A stretch of 64,000 bases of DNA from Glycomyces harbinensis (GCF_900101745.1 NZ_FNAD01000013.1:112525-176524); one strand, 5' to 3'. Positions 16,144 through 27,237 are shown, counted from the first letter of the stretch. Made by a program: numbers and translations. Notes: generated by a model from the sequence alone, not told the origin.

Positions 16144-17925
16144 TCAGTAGCTCAGGCCGTGGCCGAAGGCGAACAGGACCGCCTCCGGGTCGTCGGCGCG
16201 CGGGATGTCGACGGGCAGCTTCCCCTGCGGCGGCCTGCCGCCGAGGATGGCGCCCACGGCGGATTCGAGCCCGTCGGCGGCGTACGAGTAGGTTGCCAGG
16301 TAGGCGCTGACGTCGTCGGTGAAATGGGCGATGTCGTAGGGGTTCCTGACGCCGAGCGCGACCACCGGGACGCCCGTGGCGGCCAGTGCCTTGACGAGCG
16401 CGGTCTGGGTCGGGTTGGCGGCGACACCGTTGGTGGCCACCACGATCAGGCCCTGTCCCTCGGTGGCGGCGACCGCGGCATTGATCTGCGCCTGGGTCGG
16501 CGCGATCCCGGTGACGAGCCTGGTCGGCGACCAGCCGCGCTGCGTGAACTGGTCGCTGAGGACGGTCAGGGTGGTCTCGCCCCAGCCGGTGACGAGCACG
16601 GAGCCGCCGTCGGTGACCAGCGGCAGGACGCCGTCGTTGACGATCAATGTCGTGCTCTTGTCGCTGATCGCCTGCGCCGCTTCGAGGTGCTCGGGGATGC
16701 CGACGATCTCGGCCACTTCGCCGGGGTCGGCGAACGGGTCCCGGAACAGGCCGAGGCGGTACTTGAGGTCGAGGATGCGGGTGACCGACTCGTCGATGCG
16801 CCGCTCGGTGAGCTCGCCTTCGGCCACGGCGGCGAGCACCGCGTTGTAGGCCAGGTCGATGTCCATCGGCATGAGGAGCACGTCGACGCCGGCCTGGAGC
16901 GCGAGCACGGGCACGCGGTCGTCGCCGTAGCCCTCGCGCACGCCCTCCATCTGGAGCGAGTCGGTGTACACGACGCCGTCGTAGCCCAGCTCCTCGCGCA
17001 GCAGTCCGGTGAGGATCGGCCCGGAGAGCGTGGCGGGGCGCAGCGACTCGTCCAGGGCCGGGAACTGGATGTGCGCGGTCATGACCGCGTCGACGCCGGC
17101 CTCGACGGCGGCGCGGAACGGCGGGGCGTCGATCTGCAGCCACTCCTCGTAGGTGTGGTCGATGCGCGGCAGTTCGGCGTGGCTGTCGTCCTCGGTGTCG
17201 CCGTGGCCGGGGAAGTGCTTCACGGTCGAGCCGAGGTCGCGGCGGGCCTGGTAGCCCTCGACCTGGGCGGTGACGAAGGCGGCGACGTGCTCGGCGTCGG
17301 ACCCGAAGGACCGCACGCCGATCACGGGGTTGGCCGGGTTGACGTTGACGTCCGCGTCGGGGGCGAAGTTCTGGTTGAGGCCCATGGCGCGCAGCTCGGT
17401 CCCGGCGATGACGGCCGCCTCGCGCGCGGCCTCGGGGTCGTGGGTCGCGCCGAGGGCCATCGCGCCGGGCAGCTGGGTCGCGGGCGGGCCGATGCGGGTG
17501 ACGAGGCCGTGCTCCTGGTCGGTGGCGATGAGCAGCGGCGTCCCGCACGCGTCGGTCGCGGCCTCCTGGAGCCCGTTGGAGAGCGCGGTGATCTGGTCGG
17601 GGTTCGCGACGTTGTTGGACCAGGCGAAGTAGATGATCCCGCCGAGCTGGTACTTCTCCAGGAGGGCGACGCCGTTGTCGACCCCGTGCGCGGCCTGGTT
17701 GTTCGCGACGTCAGCGGCCGCGGTGGTGTCGGCGGTCTGGCCGTACGCGTACGTGGTGAAGAGCTGGCCGACCTTCTGCTCCAGGCTCATGGCCTTGAGG
17801 CGGCGCTTGACGAACCGGCGCCGCTCTTTGTCACCGCCGTGCGCTTGCGCGGTGCCGGCGGCGGCCACCGCGGCGGCGGCGCCCAGGGCGGCGGCGAGCA
17901 CGGTCCGTCGGGGATGCGTCTCCAT
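16144..17925 (-). CDS. nagZ: Secreted two-domain GH3 beta-N-acetylglucosaminidase (NagZ)
   Basis: 593 residues with a Tat-like signal (METHPRRTVLAAALGAAAAV ... AQA). The GH3 barrel carries KHFPGHGDTEDDSH, which holds the His of the NagZ His-Asp dyad, and GVVYTDSLQMEGV with the nucleophile Asp. The remaining ~220 residues are the second alpha/beta domain (SVLVTGWGETTLTVLSDQF), as in the long secreted NagZ of B. subtilis rather than the single-domain cytoplasmic E. coli enzyme. Role: removal of terminal GlcNAc from wall fragments outside the cell. A 155-base gap separates it from ldcA and carries a possible second promoter of the cluster. Confidence 0.9.
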   Translation of the reverse strand: METHPRRTVLAAALGAAAAVAAAGTAQAHGGDKERRRFVKRRLKAMSLEQKVGQLFTTYAYGQTADTTAAADVANNQAAHGVDNGVALLEKYQLGGIIYFAWSNNVANPDQITALSNGLQEAATDACGTPLLIATDQEHGLVTRIGPPATQLPGAMALGATHDPEAAREAAVIAGTELRAMGLNQNFAPDADVNVNPANPVIGVRSFGSDAEHVAAFVTAQVEGYQARRDLGSTVKHFPGHGDTEDDSHAELPRIDHTYEEWLQIDAPPFRAAVEAGVDAVMTAHIQFPALDESLRPATLSGPILTGLLREELGYDGVVYTDSLQMEGVREGYGDDRVPVLALQAGVDVLLMPMDIDLAYNAVLAAVAEGELTERRIDESVTRILDLKYRLGLFRDPFADPGEVAEIVGIPEHLEAAQAISDKSTTLIVNDGVLPLVTDGGSVLVTGWGETTLTVLSDQFTQRGWSPTRLVTGIAPTQAQINAAVAATEGQGLIVVATNGVAANPTQTALVKALAATGVPVVALGVRNPYDIAHFTDDVSAYLATYSYAADGLESAVGAILGGRPPQGKLPVDIPRADDPEAVLFAFGHGLSY

Positions 17926-18026
17926 TGACAGGGCTCCAGTCTGTGCGGGAATCGGGGGCTCGGAACATACCTCGCCGGTCCCTTTTCGACCGGGTATGAC
18001 CCGATCCGCTCATCCTGGCAGAAATC

Positions 18027-18069
18027 TTCATGTCAAGGCAAGACTACGGAGTGCATTTTCATGTGAAGG
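18027..18069. repeat. Direct repeat TTCATGTSAAGG upstream of nagZ
   Basis: TTCATGTCAAGG (18027-18038) and TTCATGTGAAGG (18058-18069) are direct copies 31 bases apart, about three helical turns. The first copy contains TGTCAA, a perfect TTGACA -35 box on the minus strand facing nagZ; its -10 box is poor. A third, related ATGTGAAG core lies at 29163 next to the promoter of the first gene of the cluster. Confidence 0.45.
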
Positions 18070-18080
18070 AACGATAACGA

Positions 18081-19004
18081 TCAGTGCAGGGCCGGTTCGT
18101 CGAAATGGAGGGTCCCCGCGTCGGCGTCCAGAGTCGCCTTGAGTCCCAAGGGGATCGTGAGCGAAAGGTCGCAATGCCCGAATCCGAACTCCTCCACGAC
18201 CGGGACGCCGAGGTCCCCGAGCCGGTCCTGGAGCACCGCGCGGGTCTCCTCGTACGGGCCGCAGTCGGCCCAGGAGCCGAGCACGATCCCGGCGAGGCCG
18301 TCGAGCCATCCGGCGCGGCGCAGCTGCGTGAGGGCGCGGTCGAGCCGGTACGGCGCCTCGCCGGTGTCCTCCAGCAGCAGCAGGCCCCCGCCGAGGTCGT
18401 CGCGGTGCTCCGCGGTCCCGATCCCGGCGGCCAGCAGCGTCAGCGTCCCGCCGACGGTGACGCCGGAGGCCTTGCCGCCCACCATGGTCCGCGCGGTGGG
18501 GGAGTCGAGCTTCTGCACCCGCTCCGGCTCGAACAGCGTCTGGCGCAGGTGCTCCCGCATCGCGGCGCTGTTCGCGAACGCCGACCAGGTGGGCATGGGC
18601 CCGTGGATCTGCGCGACCCCCAGGCGCAGGCCGACCGCCTCGTGGAGCGCCGTCACGTCGCTGAAGCCCACGAGCGCTTTCGGCTCGGCCCTCCGCAGCC
18701 GTTCCCAGTCGACGAGGTCGAGCATCCGCTGGGCGCCGTAGCCGCCGCGCGCGGCGATGACGGCCGCGAACGACGGGTCGGCCCAGGCCTCGGTGAAGTC
18801 GGCGGCCCGGTCCCGGTCGGTCCCGGCGAGGAAACCCGTGGTCTCGGTCGCGTGCGGCAGCACCACCGGATCGAGCCCCCAGCCGCGCAGCACCGCGAGC
18901 CCGGCGTCGAACCGCTCTGCGGGCGAAGGGCTCGCGGGGGAGACGATCGCGACCCGGTCGCCCTCGGCGAGGCGTCGGGGCCGAACCAGCGGTGCGAGGC
19001 TCAC
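18081..19004 (-). CDS. ldcA: LD-carboxypeptidase (peptidase S66, LdcA/MccF family)
   Basis: 307 residues, no signal peptide. The serine is in VGFSDVTALHEA, the Glu in LEDTGEAPYRLDR and the His in EEFGFGHCDLSLTIPLG, the S66 triad. RPRRLAEGDRVAIVSPASPS is the standard N-terminus. LdcA removes the terminal D-Ala from tetrapeptide muropeptides in the cytoplasm. Its GTG overlaps the S9 peptidase stop (GTGA), so it is translated from the same message. It is the last gene of the cytoplasmic part of the cluster. Confidence 0.9.
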   Translation of the reverse strand: MSLAPLVRPRRLAEGDRVAIVSPASPSPAERFDAGLAVLRGWGLDPVVLPHATETTGFLAGTDRDRAADFTEAWADPSFAAVIAARGGYGAQRMLDLVDWERLRRAEPKALVGFSDVTALHEAVGLRLGVAQIHGPMPTWSAFANSAAMREHLRQTLFEPERVQKLDSPTARTMVGGKASGVTVGGTLTLLAAGIGTAEHRDDLGGGLLLLEDTGEAPYRLDRALTQLRRAGWLDGLAGIVLGSWADCGPYEETRAVLQDRLGDLGVPVVEEFGFGHCDLSLTIPLGLKATLDADAGTLHFDEPALH

Positions 19005-21001
19005 GGGTGCAGCTCCAGTGCGAAGTCGGGGCCCTCGAAGCCGAAGACCCGGGCGTACAGGGCGTGCTCGGCGAGCACGGCGTCCACGATGGTCGAATCC
19101 CGCCGGAACCCGTGCTGCTCGCCCTCATAGGTGCGGTAGGCGTGCGGGACGCCCTTGCCCGCGATGCGCTCCAGCAGCCGCTCGGACTGCGCCGGCGGGC
19201 AGATCTCGTCCTCCAGGCCCTGGAGGAGGAGGAACGGGACCTTGATCCGGTCCGCGTGGTCCACAGGGGACCGCTCCTGTGAGCGCTCCTCCAGCACCTC
19301 GGGCGGGCCGACGAGCGAGTGCACGTACTGCGCCTCGAAGTCGTGGGTGTCGTCGCCGGTCCACCCCGACAGGGACAGGATCGGGTACTTGACCACCGCG
19401 CACGCGTAGAGGCCTTCGGCCGCAGGCGAAGTGAGCGACGCCGCCGAGGTCCACCCGCCCGCGCTGCCGCCCCGGATCGCCAGTCGCGCCGGATCGGCCG
19501 TGCCCTCCTCGGCCAGCGCCCGGGCGACGGCCGCGCAGTCCTCGACGTCGACCACGCCCCACTGCTCGCGCAGCCGCTCGCGGTACTCGCGCCCGTACCC
19601 GGTGGAGCCGCCGTAGTTGACCTCGGCGACGCCGATGCCGCGCGAGGTGAAGTAGGCCAGCTCCATGTCGAGCACGGCCCGCACGTTGCTGGTCGGGCCG
19701 CCGTGGACCCAGATCGCGTACGGCGGCAGCTCGCCTTCGGGCGCTTCGTGTCCGGGGTTGCGCGGCGGGTAGACGTGGGCGTGCACCTCGCGCCCGCCCG
19801 GACCGGTGAACGTCCGGTGCTCGGGGACCGGGTAGTAGGCCGGGTCGACCGCGTCGGCGTGCGCGGCCGCGATGACGCGCGAGGTGCCCTTCGCGGTGTC
19901 GACCTCGACCACCTCGTAGCCGCCGGCGGCGCTCGCGGCGAGCCCGAAGACCCTGTCGCCGACCGCGACCAGCCCTGCGGCCCAGTCGGTCCAAGGACCC
20001 TCGACCGGATTCAGCTCGCGGTCCCAGGCGTCGAAGACGCCGAGGCGGCTCTCGCCCCTGCCGTGGACGGTGGCGATGTCGCCGCTGGCGAGGATCTGGA
20101 ACCAGCGCATGCCCAAGCCCCACATGGGGCCCGCGAACTCCTCGTCCGCGGGGTGGATCTCGCCGGTGTTGCCGTTCTCGGGGTCGACCCAGTGCAGGTT
20201 CCACCAGCCCGTGCGGTCGCCCGCGAAGACGATCGTGCCGTCACCGGCCCATTCGACCTGCGCGATCGACTCGCCCTCGCCGCCGGCGACCGTGGCGGTC
20301 TCGACCAGCCGGCCGTCCGGGGTGATCTCGGCGACGCGCAGTTCCGTCTCGTCCCAGGGCATGTGCGGGTGGTTCCAGGCGATCCACGCGGCCGACGAAC
20401 CCGAGCGGCTGAGCTTCGGCCCGGTGAGGAACCGGTAGGAGTCGTCGGTCAGCTCCCGGATCTTCGACCGGTCGCCCGCGGCCGAGCCGTCGAGCGGGAC
20501 GGCCGCGAGGACGCGGCGCACGTCGGTGGGCCGCTCCCCGGTGAACTCCTCCAGGACCGCCCAGACCTCGTCGAACTCCTCCACGACCACCGGCTCGCAC
20601 CACCGCAGTCCGGCGCTGATCGCCGGGAGCGGCGTCAGCGGCACCGGCTCGGCGCCGCGGTTCTCGGCGGCACCGTCGGGCTCGAACCGGTAGAGCCGCT
20701 GGTCGGCGTAGTTCGTGAAGACCACCAGCGGCCCGTGCTCGCCGATGGTCCCGGCCCAGGGGTGGCCGCCGTACTCGTGGACGCGGTTGCGCACGTTCCA
20801 CGGCGCGGGCAGGACCGACTCGGCCGTGCCGTCCGGGCGGCGCCGGACCAGCGCCTTGCGCCCGCCCTCGGTCGGCCTCGGCTCGGTCCACCACAGCTCG
20901 CCGCCGATCGCGCCGAGATGTGCCGGTCTGCCGTCCGAAGCGGCCACCATCGCCGTGGTGATCGGGGATTCCCAAGTGCCGTAAGGGGACTGCTGCACCA
21001 T
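19001..21001 (-). CDS. S9C-type prolyl-oligopeptidase-family serine peptidase
   Basis: 666 residues, no signal. The N-terminal ~400 residues are beta-propeller-like (repeats around WVDPENGNTGEIHPADEEF). The C-terminal hydrolase has GGSAGGWTSAASL (nucleophile Ser), QGLEDEICPPAQS (Asp) and TYEGEQHGFRRD (His). The family contains oligopeptidases and acylaminoacyl-peptidases restricted to short peptides by the propeller. GAGGAG precedes ATG 21001. It lies between the M20 peptidase and LdcA in a muropeptide-salvage context, so imported cell-wall peptides are the likely substrates; that is inference. Confidence 0.87.
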   Translation of the reverse strand: MVQQSPYGTWESPITTAMVAASDGRPAHLGAIGGELWWTEPRPTEGGRKALVRRRPDGTAESVLPAPWNVRNRVHEYGGHPWAGTIGEHGPLVVFTNYADQRLYRFEPDGAAENRGAEPVPLTPLPAISAGLRWCEPVVVEEFDEVWAVLEEFTGERPTDVRRVLAAVPLDGSAAGDRSKIRELTDDSYRFLTGPKLSRSGSSAAWIAWNHPHMPWDETELRVAEITPDGRLVETATVAGGEGESIAQVEWAGDGTIVFAGDRTGWWNLHWVDPENGNTGEIHPADEEFAGPMWGLGMRWFQILASGDIATVHGRGESRLGVFDAWDRELNPVEGPWTDWAAGLVAVGDRVFGLAASAAGGYEVVEVDTAKGTSRVIAAAHADAVDPAYYPVPEHRTFTGPGGREVHAHVYPPRNPGHEAPEGELPPYAIWVHGGPTSNVRAVLDMELAYFTSRGIGVAEVNYGGSTGYGREYRERLREQWGVVDVEDCAAVARALAEEGTADPARLAIRGGSAGGWTSAASLTSPAAEGLYACAVVKYPILSLSGWTGDDTHDFEAQYVHSLVGPPEVLEERSQERSPVDHADRIKVPFLLLQGLEDEICPPAQSERLLERIAGKGVPHAYRTYEGEQHGFRRDSTIVDAVLAEHALYARVFGFEGPDFALELHP

Positions 21002-21038
21002 CGTGGGCTCCTCGCCTGTAACTCGTCGCGTGTGCCTG

Positions 21039-22355
21039 CTATGCGTGCCGCAGGAAGTCGTCCAGGACCCGCAGGCCGAACCGGAGGCCTTCGACCGGGA
21101 CCCGCTCGTCCACTCCGTGCGCCAGCCTCCCGTACCCGAACTCCGGGGGCAACCCCAGGGGGGAGAAACCGTAGCCGGTGATGCCCAGTTCGGAGAACTG
21201 CTTCGCGTCGGTGCCGCCGGACATGCAGAACGGCACCGGGTGCCCGTCGGGGTCGAACTTGCGGATCGCCTCGCGCATCGCGGCGAACGTCGGCGTGTCC
21301 ACCGGTGCGCCGAGACCCGACGTGCGGTGCTGGAACTCCCAGTGCACGTCCGGCCCGCACAGCTCGTCCATCGTGGCCGCGAACTCGTCCTCGAAGCCCG
21401 GCAGCATCCGTCCGTCCACTTCGGCGTTCGCGTGCTCGGGGATCACGTTGACCTTGTACCCGGCGTGCAGCACCGTCGGGTTGGCGCTGTTGCGCAGCGT
21501 CGACTCCACCAGCTGCGCGGCCGGACCGAGCTTGCCGATCAGATCGTCGACGTGCGCGAAGTCGGGCTCGGCGCCGTAGAGCGCGCCCAGCTCGGTCAGC
21601 GCGGCGCGCACCGTCGGCGTCAGGCGCACCGGCCACTCGTGCGCGCCGATGCGCGCGATGGCGGCCGCGAGTTTGCTGACCGCGTTGTCCGGGTTGGCCT
21701 TCGACCCGTGCCCGGCCCTGCCGCGGGCCGAGAGCTTCAGCCACGCGGTGCCGCGCTCGCCCGCCGCGATCGGATAGATCCGCAGGTCGTTCCCGCCGTG
21801 GAAGGTGAACCCGCCCGACTCGGAGACGCCCTCGGTGCACCCGGCGAACGCGTCGGCGTGCGACTCGGCGAGGTAGCCCGCGCCGTACTCGGCGCTGGCC
21901 TCCTCGTCGGCGGTGAACGCGATGACGATGGGCCGGCGCGGCTTCACGCCTTCGCGAGCCCAGGACCGCACGGTCGCCAGGACCATCGCGTCCATGCTCT
22001 TCATGTCGAGCGCCCCGCGGCCCCAGAGCATCCCGCCGTTCCCGTCGTCGGTGATCTCGCCGGAGAACGGGTGCACCGACCAGTCGGCGGCCTCGGCGGG
22101 CACCACGTCGAGGTGCCCGTGCACCAGCAGGGCCGGGGCGTCGGGCTCCGACCCCTCGATACGCGCGATCACGTTGGAGCGCAGCGGGGCCTTCTCCACG
22201 ATCGCGCCCTCGATCCCCGCGTCGAAGAGCTTGCCGACCGCGTACTCGGCGGCCTCGCGCTCGTTCCCGTCACCGCCGCCGCGGTTGGTGGTGTCGATCC
22301 GGATGAGCTCCGAGGTGAACGTGACGACCTCGTCGAGCGCTTGCGCGTCAACCAT
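21039..22355 (-). CDS. M20-family metallodipeptidase/deacylase
   Basis: 438 residues, cytoplasmic. The di-zinc motifs are in order: LLVHGHLDVVP (His, Asp), GRGALDMKS (bridging Asp), TADEEASAEYG (catalytic Glu pair), SESGG, and a final HG near the C-terminus (YGRLAHGVDERV). The dimerisation domain lies between (GRAGHGSKAN). The family hydrolyses dipeptides or N-acyl amino acids. It overlaps the upstream M55 gene by 8 bases, so it is translationally coupled. It probably finishes degradation of dipeptides released by the D-aminopeptidase; stereospecificity is unknown. Confidence 0.87.
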   Translation of the reverse strand: MVDAQALDEVVTFTSELIRIDTTNRGGGDGNEREAAEYAVGKLFDAGIEGAIVEKAPLRSNVIARIEGSEPDAPALLVHGHLDVVPAEAADWSVHPFSGEITDDGNGGMLWGRGALDMKSMDAMVLATVRSWAREGVKPRRPIVIAFTADEEASAEYGAGYLAESHADAFAGCTEGVSESGGFTFHGGNDLRIYPIAAGERGTAWLKLSARGRAGHGSKANPDNAVSKLAAAIARIGAHEWPVRLTPTVRAALTELGALYGAEPDFAHVDDLIGKLGPAAQLVESTLRNSANPTVLHAGYKVNVIPEHANAEVDGRMLPGFEDEFAATMDELCGPDVHWEFQHRTSGLGAPVDTPTFAAMREAIRKFDPDGHPVPFCMSGGTDAKQFSELGITGYGFSPLGLPPEFGYGRLAHGVDERVPVEGLRFGLRVLDDFLRHA

Positions 22356-23177
22356 ATTGCTCCTCCATCGCCTGCGAGGCGATCGTCGTGACGGCCTTGA
22401 AGCACCGCATGGCCTCGTACATGGTCGGCAGCGTGAACGCCGCCCGCCGCTCCCCGGCCGGCGCCACGCCGGGGATCACCGACACGGCCTGCACCAGGTG
22501 CTCGGCGTCGAACTCGACGTCGATGCGGTGCGGCCCGGCCCGTTCGGGCTCGCGCCGGCCCGCCAGCCGCACCGCCTCGGTCGCGCCCTGGCGGAGCAGC
22601 TCGGCGCTCACCGTGGGGGTGAAGCACTCCGCCGCGTACCGCGACACCGCGCGCTTGACCGCGACGCCGACGGCGTCGGGCGCGTAGTCCTCGGCGTCCT
22701 CGATCGTCCGGTCGTCGCCGGTCACCAGGATCACCGGCACGCCGTACTCGGCCGCGAGCGCCGCGTTGAGCCGGCCCTCGCTGGCGCGGACCCCGTTGAG
22801 CCACACCGACGTCAGCGTGTTCGCGAGATACGTGTGGGCCAGCACCCCTTCGGCGCCCGCCCCGGCGTGGTAGCCCAGGAAGACCACGCCGTCGACGTCG
22901 CCCTCCTGCACGCCCTCCATCATGGACAGCTCCTTGTGCCGTCCGGTGATCATGGTCGCGGCGTCGTGAAGCCGCTCCAAGAGCAGGTTCCGCATGGACC
23001 AGTGGGCCTCGTTGACGAGGACCTCGTGGGCGCCGTCCGACAGCACGCCCTCGATGACGGCGTTGACGTCCCCGGTGAACAGGGGCCGCATCCGCTCCCA
23101 GCCGGGCCCGCCCGGCAGGACGTCCGCGGGGCACGTCACGCCCGTCGCGCCCTCCATGTCGGCGCTGATGAGGATCT

Positions 23178-23181
<4 letters not shown>
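22348..23181 (-). CDS. dppA: M55 D-aminopeptidase (DppA family)
   Basis: 277 residues from a GTG overlapping the ATPase stop (GTGA). MKILISADMEGATGV has the DxE zinc ligands. VLVNEAHWSMRNLL and GVVFLGYHAGAGAEG supply the remaining ligands of the M55 decamer-forming enzymes. B. subtilis DppA cleaves D-Ala-D-Ala and D-Ala-Gly-Gly; its gene opens a dipeptide ABC operon, as this one adjoins one. Here it would act on D-amino-acid-containing peptides brought in from peptidoglycan. No signal peptide. Confidence 0.9.
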
Positions 23182-24264
<1,083 letters not shown>

Positions 24265-24275
<11 letters not shown>

Positions 24276-25263
24276 CGGGTTCCCCTTCCTGAGCCACGAA
24301 GCACGCACTGACGCGCGCCGGTCCCTCTCCGGCGGCGCCGGGCACCGCCAGGAGCGCCGGAACCTCCTCGCCGCACCGCTCCACGGCCACGGCGCACCGC
24401 GGGCGGAACGCGCAGCCGTCCGGCAGGCGCACCGGGTCGGGCGGATCCCCGGCCAGGCCCCCGGGGCGCTTGCGCGAAGCCGGGTCCCCGATCACCGGGA
24501 ACGCCGCCCCGAGCGCGGCCGAGTACGGGTGCCGCGCGTTCGCGAACACCTCGTGCGCCGGACCCTGCTCGACCACCGAACCCGCGTACATGACCGCGAC
24601 CTCGTCGCACACCTCCGAGAGCACCGACAGGTCGTGGCTGATCATGACCAGCCCCACGCCCCGCTCCGTCACGAGCCCCGAGATCAATTGCAGCACTTGG
24701 GCCTGCACCATCACATCGAGCGCGGTCGTCGCCTCGTCGGCGATGATGAGGTCCGGGTCGCACGCCAGCGCCATCGCGATCATCACCCGCTGGCGCTGCC
24801 CGCCGGACAGCTCGTGCGGGTAGGACCGCGCCCGCGAGGACGGCAGGCCGACCCGCTCCAGCAGTGCCTCGGCCCGCTCCGCCGCCTCGTTCGGGGAGAT
24901 CCCCTCCTCGTGCAGCAGGATCGGCTCGGCCACCTGCCTCCCGATCCGGTGCACCGCGTTGAGCGAGTGCATCGCGCCCTGGAACACGATCGAGGCGCCC
25001 GTCCAGCGGACCGCCCGCAGCCGGCCCCAGCCCATCGTCAGCAGGTCCTCGCCGTTGAGCAGGATCTCGCCGGTCACCTCGGCGCTCTTGGGGAGCAGCC
25101 GCAGCACCGCCATCGCCAGCGTCGACTTCCCGCAGCCGGACTCACCCGCGATGCCGAGCGTCCTCCCGGACTCCACCTTCAGGTCCACGCCGCGCACGGC
25201 GGGGATGCGCCCGCGCGAGCCCGTGTAGGTCACGTGCAGGTCCTTGAACTCCAGCAGCGTCAC
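24265..25263 (-). CDS. dppD: Oligopeptide ABC transporter ATPase (DppD/OppD type)
   Basis: 332 residues, GTG start overlapping the permease stop (GTGA). Walker A is GESGCGKSTLAMAVL, the signature HELSGGQRQRVMIAMAL and Walker B LIIADEATTALD, followed by the C-terminal extension GCAFRPRCAVAVERC that marks peptide-type importers. It is a cytoplasmic subunit of the same transporter as the neighbouring genes. Confidence 0.9.
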
Positions 25264-26171
25264 GACTGCTCACCTCGCAGCCTCGGATTGAACACGGCCT
25301 CCAGCGCCCGCCCGCACATCATGAACGCGAGCACCACCAGCAGGATCGCCAGGCCCGGCGGCAGCAGGTACCACCACGCGTGCGCCGACACCGCCCCGTT
25401 GCTGGAGGCGCGGTTGAGGATCGAGCCCCACGAGACCACGTTCGGGTCGCCCAGCCCCAGCCACGCCAGCGAGGACTCCATGAGGATCGCCGAGGGCACC
25501 AGGAGCGTCGCGCTGGCGAGCACCAGCGGCAGGACGTTCGGCAGGATGTGCTTGGTCATCTGGTGCCAGTGCCCCGCCCCGAGCGCCTTGGCGCGCTCCA
25601 GGTACGGCCGCGCCTGCACCGTGAGCGTCTGGGCCCGCACGAGTCTCGTGGTGCCCGACCAGGACACCATCGCGATGACCAGGATCGTGGTGGACATGCT
25701 GCGCCCGAGCACGGCCAGCAGCGCGATCGCCACGACCAGGCTGGGCAGCACCATGAACCAGTCGGAGAAGCGCAGGGCGATCCAGCCGTACCAGCCGCCG
25801 ATGTGCCCGGCGGTGACGCCGATGGCGGTGCCGACGAGGATCGCGACCACCGTCGCGGTGAGTCCGATGAGGAGCGACAACCGGGCGCCCCAGAGCGTCA
25901 GCGCCAGGATCGAGCGGCCCACCTCGTCGGTGCCGAGCGGGAAGCCGGCGCTGGGCGGCTCCATGCGCCCGCCGGTGGCCTGCGTGACCGAGAGCTGCGA
26001 CTCGTCGACCAGGATCGGGGCGGCCAGCGCGAGGATCACGATGGCGGCCAGCAGGAACAGGCCGATCATGCCGGTGCGCTGGGAGCGGTAGGCGTTCCAG
26101 GAACGCGTGAAGGACTGCCGCCTGCGCGCCCATCTGAGGGAGCGCGGGGAGACCGGAGTCGTGGTCGTCAT
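25260..26171 (-). CDS. dppC: Oligopeptide ABC transporter permease (DppC type)
   Basis: 303 residues with six predicted membrane helices. The N-terminal OppC/DppC extension is present (SFTRSWNAYRSQRTGMIGLF), followed by the periplasmic-side loop with GFPLGTDEVGRSIL. The EAA-like ATPase contact loop is ERAKALGAGHWHQMTKHILP. It starts seven bases after the DppB stop. With DppB it forms the channel of the importer. Confidence 0.9.
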   Translation of the reverse strand: MTTTTPVSPRSLRWARRRQSFTRSWNAYRSQRTGMIGLFLLAAIVILALAAPILVDESQLSVTQATGGRMEPPSAGFPLGTDEVGRSILALTLWGARLSLLIGLTATVVAILVGTAIGVTAGHIGGWYGWIALRFSDWFMVLPSLVVAIALLAVLGRSMSTTILVIAMVSWSGTTRLVRAQTLTVQARPYLERAKALGAGHWHQMTKHILPNVLPLVLASATLLVPSAILMESSLAWLGLGDPNVVSWGSILNRASSNGAVSAHAWWYLLPPGLAILLVVLAFMMCGRALEAVFNPRLRGEQS

Positions 26172-26178
26172 GGTCGTG

Positions 26179-27237
26179 TCAGCCGGACCTTCTGATGCGT
26201 GGGTCGATGAACCAGTAGAGGATCTCCGCGCCCAGCACCGCGAGGATGGTCGAGCTGGAGAACAGCACGAACAGCGCCTGGAGGACGGGCCGGTCGGGGT
26301 AGAAGATCGACTGGACGAACAGGCTGCCGAGCCCGGGCCAGCTGAAGACGGTCTCGGTCACGATCGAGCCGTTCACGACCCCGCCGAGGGCCAGGAACAC
26401 CAGGGTCACCGTGGGCAGCAGCGCGTTCGGCACCGCGTGCTTGCGCCGCACCTCGTCGTCGCGCAGCCCCTTGGCGCGCGCGGTCGTGAGGTAGTCGCTG
26501 CCGATCTCGTCCAGCAGGGACGAGCGCATGATCATGAGGTACCCGGCGTAGACGACCGCCGTGTAGGTGAGCACCGGCAGCACCAGGTGGTAGCCGATGT
26601 CGGCCGCCTGGGACCAGAAGTCCGGCGGCGTGCTCGGCGAGCGCATCCCGTTGACCGGGAACAGGCCCAGGTACCTGGCGAAGACCAGGATGATGATCAT
26701 GCCGAGCCAGAACGTGGGCGCCGAGTACAGCAGGAGCCCGGTCGCGACGTGGCCCTTGTCGAAGCGCGTGCCCTGCTTCCAGCCCGCGCGCGTCCCGATC
26801 CAGAACCCGAGCACGACCGCCAGCACCATGCCGGTGCCCGAGAGGATGAGCGTGGCGGGGAGCCGCTCGACGATGAGGTCGAAGATCGGCCGGCGGTACT
26901 GGAACGACTCGCCGAGGTCCATGGTGAGGGTCCCGGTGATGTAGTCCCAGAACTGCTGCCACATCGGCTGGTCGAGGCCGAGTTCGGCGCGCATCGCGGC
27001 GCGCTCCTCGGGCGAGACCGGGCGCTCGCGGGTGAGCTGGTCGATCGGGTCCCCGGCGATGAGCCGGAAGATGAAGAACGAGGAGAACAGCACCAGCAGC
27101 AGCGACACGGCGGCGCCGCCGACGTGCTTGAACAGGTACCGCCCGAAGCCTGAGGAGACGCGCCCGCCGGGCCTGGAGCGCCCCGCGGACGGGGCCTCGG
27201 TGGAGGCCCCGTCCGCGGTCGACGAACCGTCCGTCAT
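26179..27237 (-). CDS. dppB: Oligopeptide ABC transporter permease (DppB type)
   Basis: 352 residues from ATG 27237, which overlaps the substrate-binding protein stop (ATGA). An open frame continues far upstream, but that part is the binding-protein gene in the wrong frame. A ~30-residue Ser/Gly-rich cytoplasmic tail precedes YLFKHVGGAAVSLLLVLFSS. The typical RLIAGDPIDQL and the long extracellular loop before helix 2 are present, and the ATPase contact loop is LTTARAKGLRDDEVRRKHAV. Confidence 0.9.
   Translation of the reverse strand: MTDGSSTADGASTEAPSAGRSRPGGRVSSGFGRYLFKHVGGAAVSLLLVLFSSFFIFRLIAGDPIDQLTRERPVSPEERAAMRAELGLDQPMWQQFWDYITGTLTMDLGESFQYRRPIFDLIVERLPATLILSGTGMVLAVVLGFWIGTRAGWKQGTRFDKGHVATGLLLYSAPTFWLGMIIILVFARYLGLFPVNGMRSPSTPPDFWSQAADIGYHLVLPVLTYTAVVYAGYLMIMRSSLLDEIGSDYLTTARAKGLRDDEVRRKHAVPNALLPTVTLVFLALGGVVNGSIVTETVFSWPGLGSLFVQSIFYPDRPVLQALFVLFSSSTILAVLGAEILYWFIDPRIRRSG

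Noticed and set aside
14878..17928. 1016-codon plus-strand reading frame
   Set aside because: Antisense to namZ and nagZ, which have signal peptides and full catalytic motifs on the other strand.
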